Positions 17,283 to 28,449 of a DNA stretch of 64,000 nucleotides are shown piece after piece. This DNA is from Helicobacter cappadocius. Its GTDB lineage: Bacteria > Campylobacterota > Campylobacteria > Campylobacterales > Helicobacteraceae. The stretch's first letter is position 1. Every line of letters starts with the position of its first letter. Both the position numbers and the translations under genes were made by a program. Where the stretch lies: the NCBI RefSeq assembly GCF_030688855.1, contig NZ_JAUYZK010000001.1, forward strand, positions 186,001-250,000, read 5' to 3'. The notes under the pieces are model-generated. The model was not told the DNA's origin, did not search any database, and saw only the letters and a list, made by a program, of their open reading frames with translations.

Positions 17283-18605
17283 ATGATAGAAAATAGTATA
17301 TTAAACGAGCTTAAAAAAGAGATTTCAGAGGCTGAATATTCTGCTTATATTTCAAAAATGAAATATGATGAAAATGCCTCTAAATCAGACTTGGTAGTGT
17401 TTGTAGTCCCTAATATCTATATCGCGAATTGGATCAAAACAAAATATAGTGATCAGATCGCTCATCTTTTTGAAACTTATCGAAAAATTAAGCCAGAAAT
17501 AAGAATAATTGTGGAATCACAAAAAAAAGATGTGAAAAGTTTAAAAACACCCGGAGGCAAACCTCAAATTCGAAATATTTTGAATCCTTCTTATACCTTT
17601 GATTCATTTGTTATAGGAGAATCAAACAGATTTGCATACGAAATAGCAAAAAAAATATCTCAAAAACAAGCTGAAGCTTACAATCCTGTATGGATATATG
17701 GAGGAACAGGTTTAGGCAAAACCCATATTTTAAATGCTATAGGAAACAATGTATCTGAAAAAAATAAAAATGTTATTTATGTCACAGCAGAGCAATTTTT
17801 AAATGACTTTTTAACACGTATCCAAAACCATACAATGGATAGATTCCGCGATAAATATCGTAACTGTGATTATCTTCTCATTGATGATGTACAGTTTTTT
17901 GGAGGAAAAGAAAGTGTGCAAGAAGAATTTTTTCATACTTTCAACGAATTGCACGGCAAAAAAAAACAAATTGTTATGACAAGCGATAAAACTCCAAAAC
18001 AAATACTTGGATTAGAAGAACGTTTAAAATCAAGATTTGAATGGGGAATGATTGCAGATATACAACCTCCAGGTCTTGAAACAAAAATTGCTATTATCAT
18101 TCAAAAATGCCATCTCAACCAAATAGAAATTGACAAGGAAATTATCAATTATCTAGCATCAAATATCAACGATAATATTCGTCAAATTGAAGGTATTATT
18201 CTCAAACTTAACGCCCAAGCTTCTATCATAGGACAAAATATTAGTCTTACAATGGCAAAAAATGCTATAAAGGACACTCAAAAAGAAAATTTAGAAAACA
18301 TCACTTTAGAAAACATCATCAAAACCGTTTCAAAAGAACTTAACATCAAACCCTCTGAAATCAAATCCAAATCTAGAAATAAAACTACCGCAAATGCCAG
18401 AAGAATCGTTATCTATCTAGCAAGAACACTAACTCCAAATTCTATGCCTCATCTAGCACAATTTTTAAATATGAAAGATCATAGTTCTGTCAGTAAAGCA
18501 ATGAAGATTATCACTACTGAAATTGCTGAAAATATTAATATAAAAATGATGGTGGATGAAATGAAAAAGAAAATCCAAAGTGAGCAAGGCGATAAAACAA
18601 TGTAA
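17283..18605 (+). CDS. dnaA: Chromosomal replication initiator DnaA
   Basis: The 440-residue protein has all four DnaA parts: an N-terminal DnaB/HobA-binding domain, a short linker (about 80-100), an AAA+ ATPase with Walker A GGTGLGKTH (140-148) and Walker B LLIDDVQFF, and the C-terminal DNA-binding domain with the DHSSVSKA signature (399-406). It binds the origin boxes on both sides of its own gene and loads helicase. In H. pylori the N-domain is helped by HobA, which is not in this window. Confidence 0.98.
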   Translation: MIENSILNELKKEISEAEYSAYISKMKYDENASKSDLVVFVVPNIYIANWIKTKYSDQIAHLFETYRKIKPEIRIIVESQKKDVKSLKTPGGKPQIRNILNPSYTFDSFVIGESNRFAYEIAKKISQKQAEAYNPVWIYGGTGLGKTHILNAIGNNVSEKNKNVIYVTAEQFLNDFLTRIQNHTMDRFRDKYRNCDYLLIDDVQFFGGKESVQEEFFHTFNELHGKKKQIVMTSDKTPKQILGLEERLKSRFEWGMIADIQPPGLETKIAIIIQKCHLNQIEIDKEIINYLASNINDNIRQIEGIILKLNAQASIIGQNISLTMAKNAIKDTQKENLENITLENIIKTVSKELNIKPSEIKSKSRNKTTANARRIVIYLARTLTPNSMPHLAQFLNMKDHSSVSKAMKIITTEIAENINIKMMVDEMKKKIQSEQGDKTM

Positions 18606-18640
18606 AAACCAAAATTTTAGATACAATAACAATATAGAAG

Positions 18641-18768
18641 ATGTGAAAAGATGTGAAAACAATGATAACTTTTTTCACATTCCAAATAGGCTTAAAATAG
18701 TTATTTTAAAGTAGTTTTCACTGATTCACTCAGACCTACTACTACTATTTTAATTTTATAAATATTAA
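18641..18768. other. oriC2-like region: DnaA boxes, DnaA-trio tract and AT-rich unwinding element
   Basis: The dnaA-dnaN gap holds two tandem ATGTGAAAA boxes 10 bases apart (18641-18649, 18651-18659), TTTTCACAT (18672-18680), and two adjacent TTCAC boxes (TTTTCACTG at 18715 and TGATTCACT at 18722-18730). Next come four CTA units (18736-18747), which read 3'-GAT-5' on the lower strand away from the boxes, the definition of a DnaA-trio. An AT-only run, 18748-18768, follows. This order of boxes, trios and AT-rich DNA is that of a functional unwinding site. Confidence 0.72.
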
Positions 18769-18777
18769 GGAGCTCCA

Positions 18778-19845
18778 ATGAAACTAATTGTAAATAAAAG
18801 TGTTCTAGAAATAACTTTAATGAATTTTCAAGCATTTCTAGATAAAAAAGATTCTTCTCAAATCACTTCTCATATTTACTTCGAATCACTTGATTCAAAG
18901 CTCCTATTAAGAGCGACAGATTATGAAATCGGCATAGAAGCAAAAATAGATATTATAAAAAAAGAGTCCGAAGGAAATGCAACTGTAAATGGTAGAATAA
19001 TCTTAGATATCGTAAAAAAACTTGAAGATGGAGAAATAATCTTAGAAACAGATAATGATTTCTTCTATATCAAACAAGGAAGAACAAAATATAAAGAATC
19101 AATGTTCAATGCGGCTGAATTTCCGATTTTTCCAAAAATGACTGATTATACAAAACTCAATATTGATACTTCGAAATTTATCACTTCTATCAAAAAAATC
19201 AATCCTGCAATAGAAACAACTAATCAAAAAATGGAACTCAACGGAGCTTTTTTAGATATTAAAGATTATTCTTACAATTTTGTCGCTACAGATACTAGAA
19301 GACTTGCTGTTGTAAAATATGAAACTCAATCAGTAGATAATTTATCTATTATCATTCCAAAAAAAGCAACCATAGAAATTTTAAAACTTTTTTATGATGA
19401 GTTTGAAATCTATTATAATCAATCCCAAATTATCATTAAAACTGAACAATATATGTTTTTTACTAAGCTTATCAATGGAAAATATCCAGATTATGAAAAA
19501 ATCATCCCTAAAACTTTCAAAAATGAAATCAAACTTCCTAAAGATATTATTGAAAAATCAATCAAAAAAGTTAATTTATGCAGTAATATTAAAATCACTA
19601 TCAAACCTAAAGAAATATTTTTTGAAGCTATTAGTGATGAAAGCTCTCGAACTGCAAATACGCAAATAGAACTCGATACACAAATACAATCAGATATTAC
19701 TATAGGAGCAAATTCAAAATACATACTCGATTTTTTCTCTCAAATAGAAGATTCTGAATTTCTTTTATGTTTAAATGACTCTAATAATCCGTTTGTTTTA
19801 AAAGACAAAAATTTCTCAACAATTGTTATGCCAATTATATTTTAA
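18778..19845 (+). CDS. dnaN: DNA polymerase III beta subunit (sliding clamp)
   Basis: The 355-residue ring-forming clamp tethers polymerase III to DNA. The three repeated clamp domains are recognisable from FVATDTRRLAVVKY in the second domain and the C-terminal IVMPIIF ending that matches the usual VMPMRL end. AAGGAG lies just before the ATG. It lies between the origin region and gyrB in the classic dnaA-dnaN-gyrB order; in H. pylori dnaA is separated from dnaN-gyrB. Confidence 0.96.
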   Translation: MKLIVNKSVLEITLMNFQAFLDKKDSSQITSHIYFESLDSKLLLRATDYEIGIEAKIDIIKKESEGNATVNGRIILDIVKKLEDGEIILETDNDFFYIKQGRTKYKESMFNAAEFPIFPKMTDYTKLNIDTSKFITSIKKINPAIETTNQKMELNGAFLDIKDYSYNFVATDTRRLAVVKYETQSVDNLSIIIPKKATIEILKLFYDEFEIYYNQSQIIIKTEQYMFFTKLINGKYPDYEKIIPKTFKNEIKLPKDIIEKSIKKVNLCSNIKITIKPKEIFFEAISDESSRTANTQIELDTQIQSDITIGANSKYILDFFSQIEDSEFLLCLNDSNNPFVLKDKNFSTIVMPIIF

Positions 19846-22185
<2,340 letters not shown>

Positions 22186-22206
22186 AAATTGAAGAAGGGA
22201 TAAAAC

Positions 22207-22884
22207 TTGCAAACACAAAATATTTTTTTGGAATTGATTACAAATATAAATGTGATTTTTTATATTTTGGCGTATTTAGTTGGTGGAATACCTTCAGGAT
22301 TATTTTTGGCAAAAATATTTGGAAATGTAGATGTTAGGAAAGTAGGCTCTGGAAGCATTGGAGCCACAAATGTTTATAGAGCATTAAAAGATGTTATTGA
22401 TCCAAGAAAAGCCAAAATTATCTCTATTTTTACGCTTATTTCAGATGCGTTGAAAGGTTTGGTTGTTGTTCTTTTGGCAAAGATATTTGGACTAGGTTAT
22501 GAAACCCAATGGATGATAGCGATTTTATGTGTTTTAGCTCACTGTTACAGTCCTTATTTAAATTTTACAGGTGGGAAAGGCGTTTCTACAGCTATAGGGT
22601 CAGTTATATTGTTAATGCCTATTGAGGGTATTTTAGGACTTATAGTTTGGGCTGTAGTTGGAAAGGTATTCAAAGTCTCTTCGCTTTCTTCTCTTTTGGG
22701 TGTATTGAGCGGTATTGGATTTACTTTTATTATTCCTTATGTGTTACCTCTACCACATTCTATTTCTATTATTGATGAGATTGGGACACACACTCCTGTA
22801 GTAGTTATAGCAATTATTATTTTATATACTCATATTCCAAATATTATCCGTTTATTAAAAGGACAAGAGAAAAAGGTTCTTTAA
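22207..22884 (+). CDS. plsY: Acyl-phosphate:glycerol-3-phosphate acyltransferase
   Basis: PlsY makes lysophosphatidate from acyl-phosphate in the inner membrane, the first step of phospholipid synthesis. The 225-residue protein has several membrane spans and the family motifs GGIPSGLFLAK, VGSGSIGATNVYRAL and LNFTGGKGVSTAIG. The start is TTG, with GAAGGG eight bases upstream; no ATG upstream of the first motif is available. It lies close behind gyrB and one base before folB. Confidence 0.93.
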   Translation: MQTQNIFLELITNINVIFYILAYLVGGIPSGLFLAKIFGNVDVRKVGSGSIGATNVYRALKDVIDPRKAKIISIFTLISDALKGLVVVLLAKIFGLGYETQWMIAILCVLAHCYSPYLNFTGGKGVSTAIGSVILLMPIEGILGLIVWAVVGKVFKVSSLSSLLGVLSGIGFTFIIPYVLPLPHSISIIDEIGTHTPVVVIAIIILYTHIPNIIRLLKGQEKKVL

Positions 22885-22885
22885 A

Positions 22886-23218
22886 TTGATTTTTGATCTA
22901 ATTATAGAGGATTTTAAGTTCAAGACCATTATTGGTATTTTGGATTTTGAGAAAGAAGTACCTCAAGATATTGTTGTTGATGCAACTATTTCTTATCAAT
23001 ACGATGATAAAAACTTTATTGATTATATGGAAATCAAATGCAGTATCCAAAAACTATTACAAAATAATAAATACGGACTTTTAGAAGAAGCATTGTTAGA
23101 TATTGTTCATCATTTAAAAAATAATTTTGATGTTATAAAAAATATTGAATTAAGAATAAAAAAACTCAATATTACTCATGATTGCATAGTAGGGGTTAAA
23201 ATAAATAAATCTTTTTAA
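22886..23218 (+). CDS. folB: Dihydroneopterin aldolase
   Basis: FolB cleaves dihydroneopterin in folate synthesis. The 110-residue protein has the fold's first strand DLIIEDFKFKTIIGILDFEKEVPQ and the typical LLEEALLDIVHHLKN helix with its catalytic Glu region. It starts with TTG; AAGG lies about nine bases upstream within the end of plsY. The gap from plsY is one base, so translation is coupled. The family is short and diverse, so a related pterin enzyme is possible. Confidence 0.8.
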   Translation: MIFDLIIEDFKFKTIIGILDFEKEVPQDIVVDATISYQYDDKNFIDYMEIKCSIQKLLQNNKYGLLEEALLDIVHHLKNNFDVIKNIELRIKKLNITHDCIVGVKINKSF

Positions 23219-23238
23219 GCTTGTTTTTATATATTTTT

Positions 23239-23261
23239 TATAATAATAAAAATTATTATTA
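23239..23261 (+). promoter_or_regulatory. Fur-box-like operator over a -10 box, first TonB receptor gene
   Basis: TAATAATAA (23241-23249), three A, and TTATTATTA (23253-23261) form a perfect 9-bp inverted repeat that fits the H. pylori Fur consensus TAATAATNATTATTA closely. A TATAAT at 23239-23244 overlaps it. This predicts repression by iron-loaded Fur. Confidence 0.65.
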
Positions 23262-23281
23262 ATATATAGGGGGCGTTTATA

Positions 23282-25450
23282 ATGCTTAAAAGTAGATTTT
23301 ATATTTTAACAGTATCACTGTTTTTGTCTCAAAATTTGTTTGCTGATGAACCTACTGATTACACATTAGAAAAAATAACAGCAGAGGAGCAGAAAGAATT
23401 TCAATTCAATAATAAAGACTATATCAGCGGAAAAGATTTATCACAAAGACAATCTAATAGTATGTCTGATGTTTTTGCTACTGAACCAGATGTGAATGTT
23501 GGAGGCGGTGGAATGATGGCACAAAAAATCTATGTGCGTGGAATTGAAGATAGACTGCTTCGTGTGACTATTGATGGAGCAGCACAAAACGGAAATGCTT
23601 TTCATCATCAAGGAAATACGATCATTGATCCAGGTATGTTAAAAGAAGTTGAGATTACAAAAGGATCGGCCAATGCCTCTGCAGGACCAGGAGCTTTAGC
23701 AGGGGCAATAAGTATGACCACAAAAGATGCTTCAGATTTGTTGGAAAAAGGTAAAAATTTTGGAGCATATTTAGGAAGTTCATTTTATACCAATTATGGT
23801 ATCAGAGAAAATATCTCTTTTTATGGTCGAGGAAAACATTTTGATGCACTTGCGTACTACACCTATCAGAATATATTTTATTACAGAGATGGTGAACATA
23901 CTTTTAAAAACTTATTCCATCCTACAGAAGATGATAAAGTGTTAGGATCACCTTCCCAGCAAAATAATGTCTTACTGAAGGGAAATGCTTATATTGGTGA
24001 AAAAGATAAAATTACATTTACATATAATCTTACGCGAGATAATGCAACTAGACCCTTTCGTGCCAATGTCACTAATCCACCTGCTGATGCACAAGAAGAA
24101 AAGGTTGATTTTGCACAAGAACTTTTTCATCATATTGATAGCAACAACAATATTGTCTTAGAATACAATCATCAAGGGGATAAAAATTTTGGAGCTCCTA
24201 AAATAAAACTAGATGCTTATGGGAGTATTAGGAATATTCATTTAACCCCATTATTTGATCCTACAACAGCCACAACAAAGGATGGTACGTCCTTACACGA
24301 AGCAGACGCTGAAGGAAGTACTCCTAGAAATATATTTTTGAACAATATCGGATTAGATTTGAAAGTATCCCACCCTATTACAGAAGATTATAAAAATACT
24401 TTTGATTATGGATTTGACTATCAGAATATGACTGTTATGGATAAACAAAATGAAGTTGTTTATAGCCAAAGAGGAAGAGGACAGGAAAATAGTAATATTA
24501 TTGGAGCTTATATTCAGGCTAATTACGCATTTTTAAAATCTCTTACTATTGGAGCGGGAACTCGATATGATGTCTATACTTATTTTGATAAAAATTCTCA
24601 AAATCATATTACGCAAGGATTTTCTCCTTCTGTAGCTATCCTTTATAATCCTATTGATACTTTGGATATGAAACTTTCTTATGCTTATGTTACTAGAGGT
24701 GCTTTGCCAGGGGATGCACTGCTTATCAATTCAGAAACCATTATTGATCCTAATTTAAAGTCTGAAAAAGGTCAAAATGTAGAATTTGATATTGATTATA
24801 CTCAAGAATATTTCAGTTTAAGAGGAGCAGTTTTTTATCAAGTTATAGGAGATTTTATCAATAGTTATGGGAGTCTTGATGATAATCCCAATTTAGATGC
24901 AAGTATTGGTGAGAGAGCAGATGGGCTTAGAACAAATCTTACTGATAAAATCAATATTTTTGGTTATGAACTAGGAGCGAGTTTTAATTATGAAAATTTC
25001 TTGGCTACATTTGGATTTTCTAGAAGCTATCCAACTGTTAGAGGAAAATTGATTCAAGATACCTATGAATTAGGAGCGACAACTGGAAACAACTATGTTT
25101 TAAAATTACAATATAATTTTGATAACATCGGATTAGACATAGCTTGGATGAGCCGTTTTGTGCAGACTATTGATTATGATGGCTATGATATTTATAACAA
25201 AGAAACTCTCCCCGTGCATAAACCCGGTTATGATATTCATAATATTTATGTGAATTACACTCCACCTAAGATCAAGGGATTGAGATTTTCAATTGTCTTG
25301 AATAATATTTTTAATAAATTCTATGTTGATCAAACTTCACCATTGAAGGTAGAGGCTGATGGATCAGCTCTTGAGAGTATCAATCAAGTCAGAAAGGCTC
25401 TTGCAGAACCTGGTTTTGATGGGAGATTTGAAATTTCATATAGATTCTAA
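23282..25450 (+). CDS. TonB-dependent outer-membrane receptor (iron/haem type), copy 1
   Basis: The 722-residue protein has a signal peptide (about residues 1-21, cut near LFADEP), a TonB-box-like YTLEKITAE, a plug domain with MMAQKIYVRGIEDRLLRV and KGSANASAGPGALAGAIS, and a C-terminal beta-barrel ending in FDGRFEISYRF. It would import a metal complex across the outer membrane with TonB energy. The Fur-like operator points to iron or haem, and the nearby HbpS-like gene favours haem, but the ligand is not proven. It is a paralogue of the next gene. Confidence 0.88.
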   Translation: MLKSRFYILTVSLFLSQNLFADEPTDYTLEKITAEEQKEFQFNNKDYISGKDLSQRQSNSMSDVFATEPDVNVGGGGMMAQKIYVRGIEDRLLRVTIDGAAQNGNAFHHQGNTIIDPGMLKEVEITKGSANASAGPGALAGAISMTTKDASDLLEKGKNFGAYLGSSFYTNYGIRENISFYGRGKHFDALAYYTYQNIFYYRDGEHTFKNLFHPTEDDKVLGSPSQQNNVLLKGNAYIGEKDKITFTYNLTRDNATRPFRANVTNPPADAQEEKVDFAQELFHHIDSNNNIVLEYNHQGDKNFGAPKIKLDAYGSIRNIHLTPLFDPTTATTKDGTSLHEADAEGSTPRNIFLNNIGLDLKVSHPITEDYKNTFDYGFDYQNMTVMDKQNEVVYSQRGRGQENSNIIGAYIQANYAFLKSLTIGAGTRYDVYTYFDKNSQNHITQGFSPSVAILYNPIDTLDMKLSYAYVTRGALPGDALLINSETIIDPNLKSEKGQNVEFDIDYTQEYFSLRGAVFYQVIGDFINSYGSLDDNPNLDASIGERADGLRTNLTDKINIFGYELGASFNYENFLATFGFSRSYPTVRGKLIQDTYELGATTGNNYVLKLQYNFDNIGLDIAWMSRFVQTIDYDGYDIYNKETLPVHKPGYDIHNIYVNYTPPKIKGLRFSIVLNNIFNKFYVDQTSPLKVEADGSALESINQVRKALAEPGFDGRFEISYRF

Positions 25451-25467
25451 TTTTATTACAGCTTTAT

Positions 25468-25500
25468 TATAATACAATCTTATTATTAGATAAAAATAAG
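25468..25500 (+). promoter_or_regulatory. Promoter with possible Fur site, second TonB receptor gene
   Basis: TATAAT lies at 25468-25473, followed by TATTATTAGATAAAAATAAG (25481-25500), a half-conserved Fur-like inverted repeat. The match is clearly weaker than the one upstream of the first receptor. Confidence 0.35.
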
Positions 25501-25522
25501 AAATTATCTAGAGGAGATTGTA

Positions 25523-27556
25523 TTGAAAAAGCTTTTTTTATGTCTTTTATTATTTGATTTTGTTTATTCGCTAGAGACAGAAACATTGTCAAAGGTCACG
25601 ACTACTGCACAAAAAGAACCTCAAAAAGAGGTTGAATTTGCCAATAAAACTTCCATATCCGCTGATGATATAGAAAAACATCAGGCCACCAATCTTCGGG
25701 ATATATTTTCACAAGACCCTAGCATTAATGTTGGCGGAGGAAATCCTACAGCTCAAAAAATTTATGTTCGGGGCTTAGAAGACAGACTTTTTAATGTTAG
25801 TGTTGATGGGGCAACTCAAGGTGGAAATGTTTTTCATCATCAAGGAAATGTTAATATTGATCCCATGATGATTAAATCCGTAGATGTACAGAAAGGATCA
25901 GCCAATGCCTCTGCAGGACCAGGAGCTTTAGCAGGGGCAATTACTGTTAGCACAAAAGATGCGAGTGATTTGTTAAAACCAGGTCAAAAAGTAGGAGCAC
26001 AGATCGGATTAGGTGGTTTTAGTAATGCTGGATATAGGCTTAAAGGCAGTGTTTATGGATCAATAAATGATTATATAGACGTTCTAGCCTATGTAAATCA
26101 GACAAATATCAGTTATTATCGTGATGGACATGATGAAAAGGTAATTGGATCGGGGTCAGATCAAAACAATCTTTTACTCAAAGTAAATGGAAATCTAAGT
26201 GAGAATCAAAAATATTTTATTTCTTTTAATCGGATTTATGACAAAACAACTGCTCCTTTTGCCACTAACCTCTCTTCAAGAGAACTCTCTCTTTTTGATC
26301 ATTATAATGATACGAAAAATCTCAGTATTGGATATGAACTCGCTCATCAAAAAGGGTTTCATCCCAATATAAAAACAAATTTTTATTATTCTACAAGGGG
26401 TTTGATGTTGAAATCTTTGAGTGCTTTAGATTCTGCTTTAGATTCAGAAGTTGCAGATAGAAATATTGATCTAGAAAATTTCGGCGGAAATCTATTGTTG
26501 TCTCATAGTTTTGGTAAAAATATGGATAATACCTTTGAGTATGGACTCAATTATCAAGGAATGTATGTAAGCGATAAAGATATTTCAAAACAAGCTATAG
26601 CTATGGGAGATAGAGGCGAGGAATCTAGCAATATTTTTGGCGGATTTTTACAGGCAAAATTTTATCTTCTGCCTTCTTTGATTTGGGGGGTGGGAAGTAG
26701 ATATGATATGTATTACTATCAGGATAAAAACTCTCAAAGCCATCTTACGCAAGGTTTTTCTCCTAGTACAACCCTAAGTTATAACCCGATAGATACATTG
26801 AATTTAAGACTTTCTTATGCCTATACTACAAGGGGGGCTGAACCAGGAGATGCTACATTGCTTCAAGAAGGCAATGTTCGGATTGCTAAAAATCTCAAAG
26901 CTGAAAATTCTCAAAATGTAGAATTTGATTTGGATTATATGGGGGATTATTTCAGTTTCAGGGGAGCTGTGTATTATAAAAATATCGGTAATTTCATCAA
27001 TAGCTATGCTCCAGATCCTGTGATTCCTGATGGAGGACTGCGATCAAATATGTCTGATAAGATTGATGTGTATGGTTATGAGGGGGGAATTGGATTTGAT
27101 TATAAAGGATTTACTTCATATTTTTCACTTGCCCAGTCTTTTCCGATGGTAAAAAATCATCTTTTGCAAGATACTTATGAATTAGGGGCAGTTTATGGTC
27201 GTGTTTATAATATCAGGCTTGGCTATAATTTTGATTCTATTCATTTGAGCTTAGGGTGGCTCACAAGTATTACAGAAGGCATAAAATACAATGGATGGGA
27301 TATTTACAACAATGAATTAGGAGAAGTGAATAAAAAAGGATATGTGATAGATAATCTTTATATCAATTGGGACCCTTTAGGTAAAGATAGACTTCATTTG
27401 GGATTGAGTATTTTGAACCTCACTAATAAATTCTATATCGATCAAACCAGTCCTTTTAAAAACGAAGCAGACGATAAATTGAGCAGTTCCAATATCGGAG
27501 CAGCAATGCCAAATCCTGGAATTGATGTGAGATTTGAAGTTGGGTATCAATTTTGA
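25523..27556 (+). CDS. TonB-dependent outer-membrane receptor (iron/haem type), copy 2
   Basis: The 677-residue protein starts at TTG with GAGGAG six bases upstream. It has a signal peptide (about residues 1-17), a TonB box ETLSKVTTTAQ, a plug domain and a barrel ending in Phe (RFEVGYQF). It is a tandem paralogue of the preceding gene: both share NVGGG, QKIYVRG, FHHQGN and KGSANASAGPGALAGAI, and one 50-base stretch is 49/50 identical. The His-rich FHHQG word in both plugs could contact the ligand. The ligand is unknown; iron or haem is inferred. Confidence 0.88.
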   Translation: MKKLFLCLLLFDFVYSLETETLSKVTTTAQKEPQKEVEFANKTSISADDIEKHQATNLRDIFSQDPSINVGGGNPTAQKIYVRGLEDRLFNVSVDGATQGGNVFHHQGNVNIDPMMIKSVDVQKGSANASAGPGALAGAITVSTKDASDLLKPGQKVGAQIGLGGFSNAGYRLKGSVYGSINDYIDVLAYVNQTNISYYRDGHDEKVIGSGSDQNNLLLKVNGNLSENQKYFISFNRIYDKTTAPFATNLSSRELSLFDHYNDTKNLSIGYELAHQKGFHPNIKTNFYYSTRGLMLKSLSALDSALDSEVADRNIDLENFGGNLLLSHSFGKNMDNTFEYGLNYQGMYVSDKDISKQAIAMGDRGEESSNIFGGFLQAKFYLLPSLIWGVGSRYDMYYYQDKNSQSHLTQGFSPSTTLSYNPIDTLNLRLSYAYTTRGAEPGDATLLQEGNVRIAKNLKAENSQNVEFDLDYMGDYFSFRGAVYYKNIGNFINSYAPDPVIPDGGLRSNMSDKIDVYGYEGGIGFDYKGFTSYFSLAQSFPMVKNHLLQDTYELGAVYGRVYNIRLGYNFDSIHLSLGWLTSITEGIKYNGWDIYNNELGEVNKKGYVIDNLYINWDPLGKDRLHLGLSILNLTNKFYIDQTSPFKNEADDKLSSSNIGAAMPNPGIDVRFEVGYQF

Positions 27557-27600
27557 AATTAGTTATATAATCAAGAAGAACTTAAAATAAAGGAAAAACA

Positions 27601-28083
27601 ATGAATAGTAAGTTTTTATTTTTAGCTTTAGTATTTGGAGCATCATTTGCACAGGCATTGCCTAAAGAACCTATTTTAACTACAGAAGTTGCGCTGAAAA
27701 TGGCACAAAGCACTTTTGATAAATGCAAAACTCAAGGCTATAGTGTATCTGTGAATGTCTTAGATAGAGGGGGAAATCAGATTGCATTTTTAAAAGATGA
27801 AAATGCCGGAGTTCATACTATAGAAGGGAGTTACAAAAAAGCTTTTACAGCCCTATCTACAAAGACTCCTTCCTCAAAACTTGCTGAAAAGATGATGAAA
27901 AAACAGATTCCAGAAGGAATGGTGAATTTAAGTAAGAACTTTGTTTTTCTAGCAGGGGGAATACCCATAAAAGTCGATAATGTTGTTATAGGAAGCGTTG
28001 GTGTGAGCGGTGCACCTGTTGGAGAGATTGATGAAAAATGTGCTCAAGCAGGAATTGAAAGTATCCAAAAAGAATTGAAATGA
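27601..28083 (+). CDS. Secreted GlcG/HbpS-family haem-binding-like protein
   Basis: The 160-residue protein has an N-terminal signal peptide (cleavage near FAQALPKEP), so it should be periplasmic or secreted. The body matches the GlcG/HbpS/PduO-C fold: LTTEVALKMAQSTFDKC, then VNVLDRGGNQIAFLKDENA, TKTPSSKLAEKM, GGIPIKVDNVVIGSVGVSGA and a final DEKCAQAGIES helix. Some members bind haem or cobalamin. It follows the two receptors by 44 bases, which suggests a joint role in capturing their ligand (inference). Confidence 0.8.
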   Translation: MNSKFLFLALVFGASFAQALPKEPILTTEVALKMAQSTFDKCKTQGYSVSVNVLDRGGNQIAFLKDENAGVHTIEGSYKKAFTALSTKTPSSKLAEKMMKKQIPEGMVNLSKNFVFLAGGIPIKVDNVVIGSVGVSGAPVGEIDEKCAQAGIESIQKELK

Positions 28084-28097
28084 TTTTGCACCGATAA

Positions 28098-28367
28098 AAA
28101 TCTAGTGTTTTTATCGGTGGAGATATTGGCATTAGTGCAAACTCAGGTGCAGGTAGTATTACTATTGGCTCTACAGAAATATCGCTTAGTCCATCTTATG
28201 GTGTTAAGGCGGGTTATCAGCAATACTTTGGTGGCTATAACAGCTTACGAATTTATGGGAATTTTAATTATTTATATCTCAATAATGATTATATGATGAA
28301 AATATGGTATAAATGTCGATTATCTGCTAATATCTTTAAATTAGTCTATTTACCTCATCTTTCTTAG
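28098..28367 (+). pseudogene. Remnant of a Helicobacter outer-membrane beta-barrel protein
   Basis: The plus-strand frame starting at 28098 reads VFIGGDIGIS, then SYGVKAGYQQYFGGYN and LRIYGNFNYLYLNNDY, the early strands of a Helicobacter outer-membrane barrel. It has no start codon or signal peptide. Near 28300 the frame breaks: the expected continuation KYGINVDYLL is found in another frame. A different-frame ORF over the same bases has no protein-like character. It is a 5'-truncated, frameshifted relic. Confidence 0.7.
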
Positions 28368-28449
28368 ATACTCAAAAAGGTAAGGGAAGTAGAGTGCGTT
28401 TTATATCTGAATGAAAGCATAAAATCAAGTAAAAATAGCAATATTTAGA

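Noticed and set aside
28105-28296. A 63-codon plus-strand ORF after the HbpS-like gene
   Set aside because: A different frame over the same bases reads as outer-membrane barrel strands, so this one is a shadow of the pseudogene.
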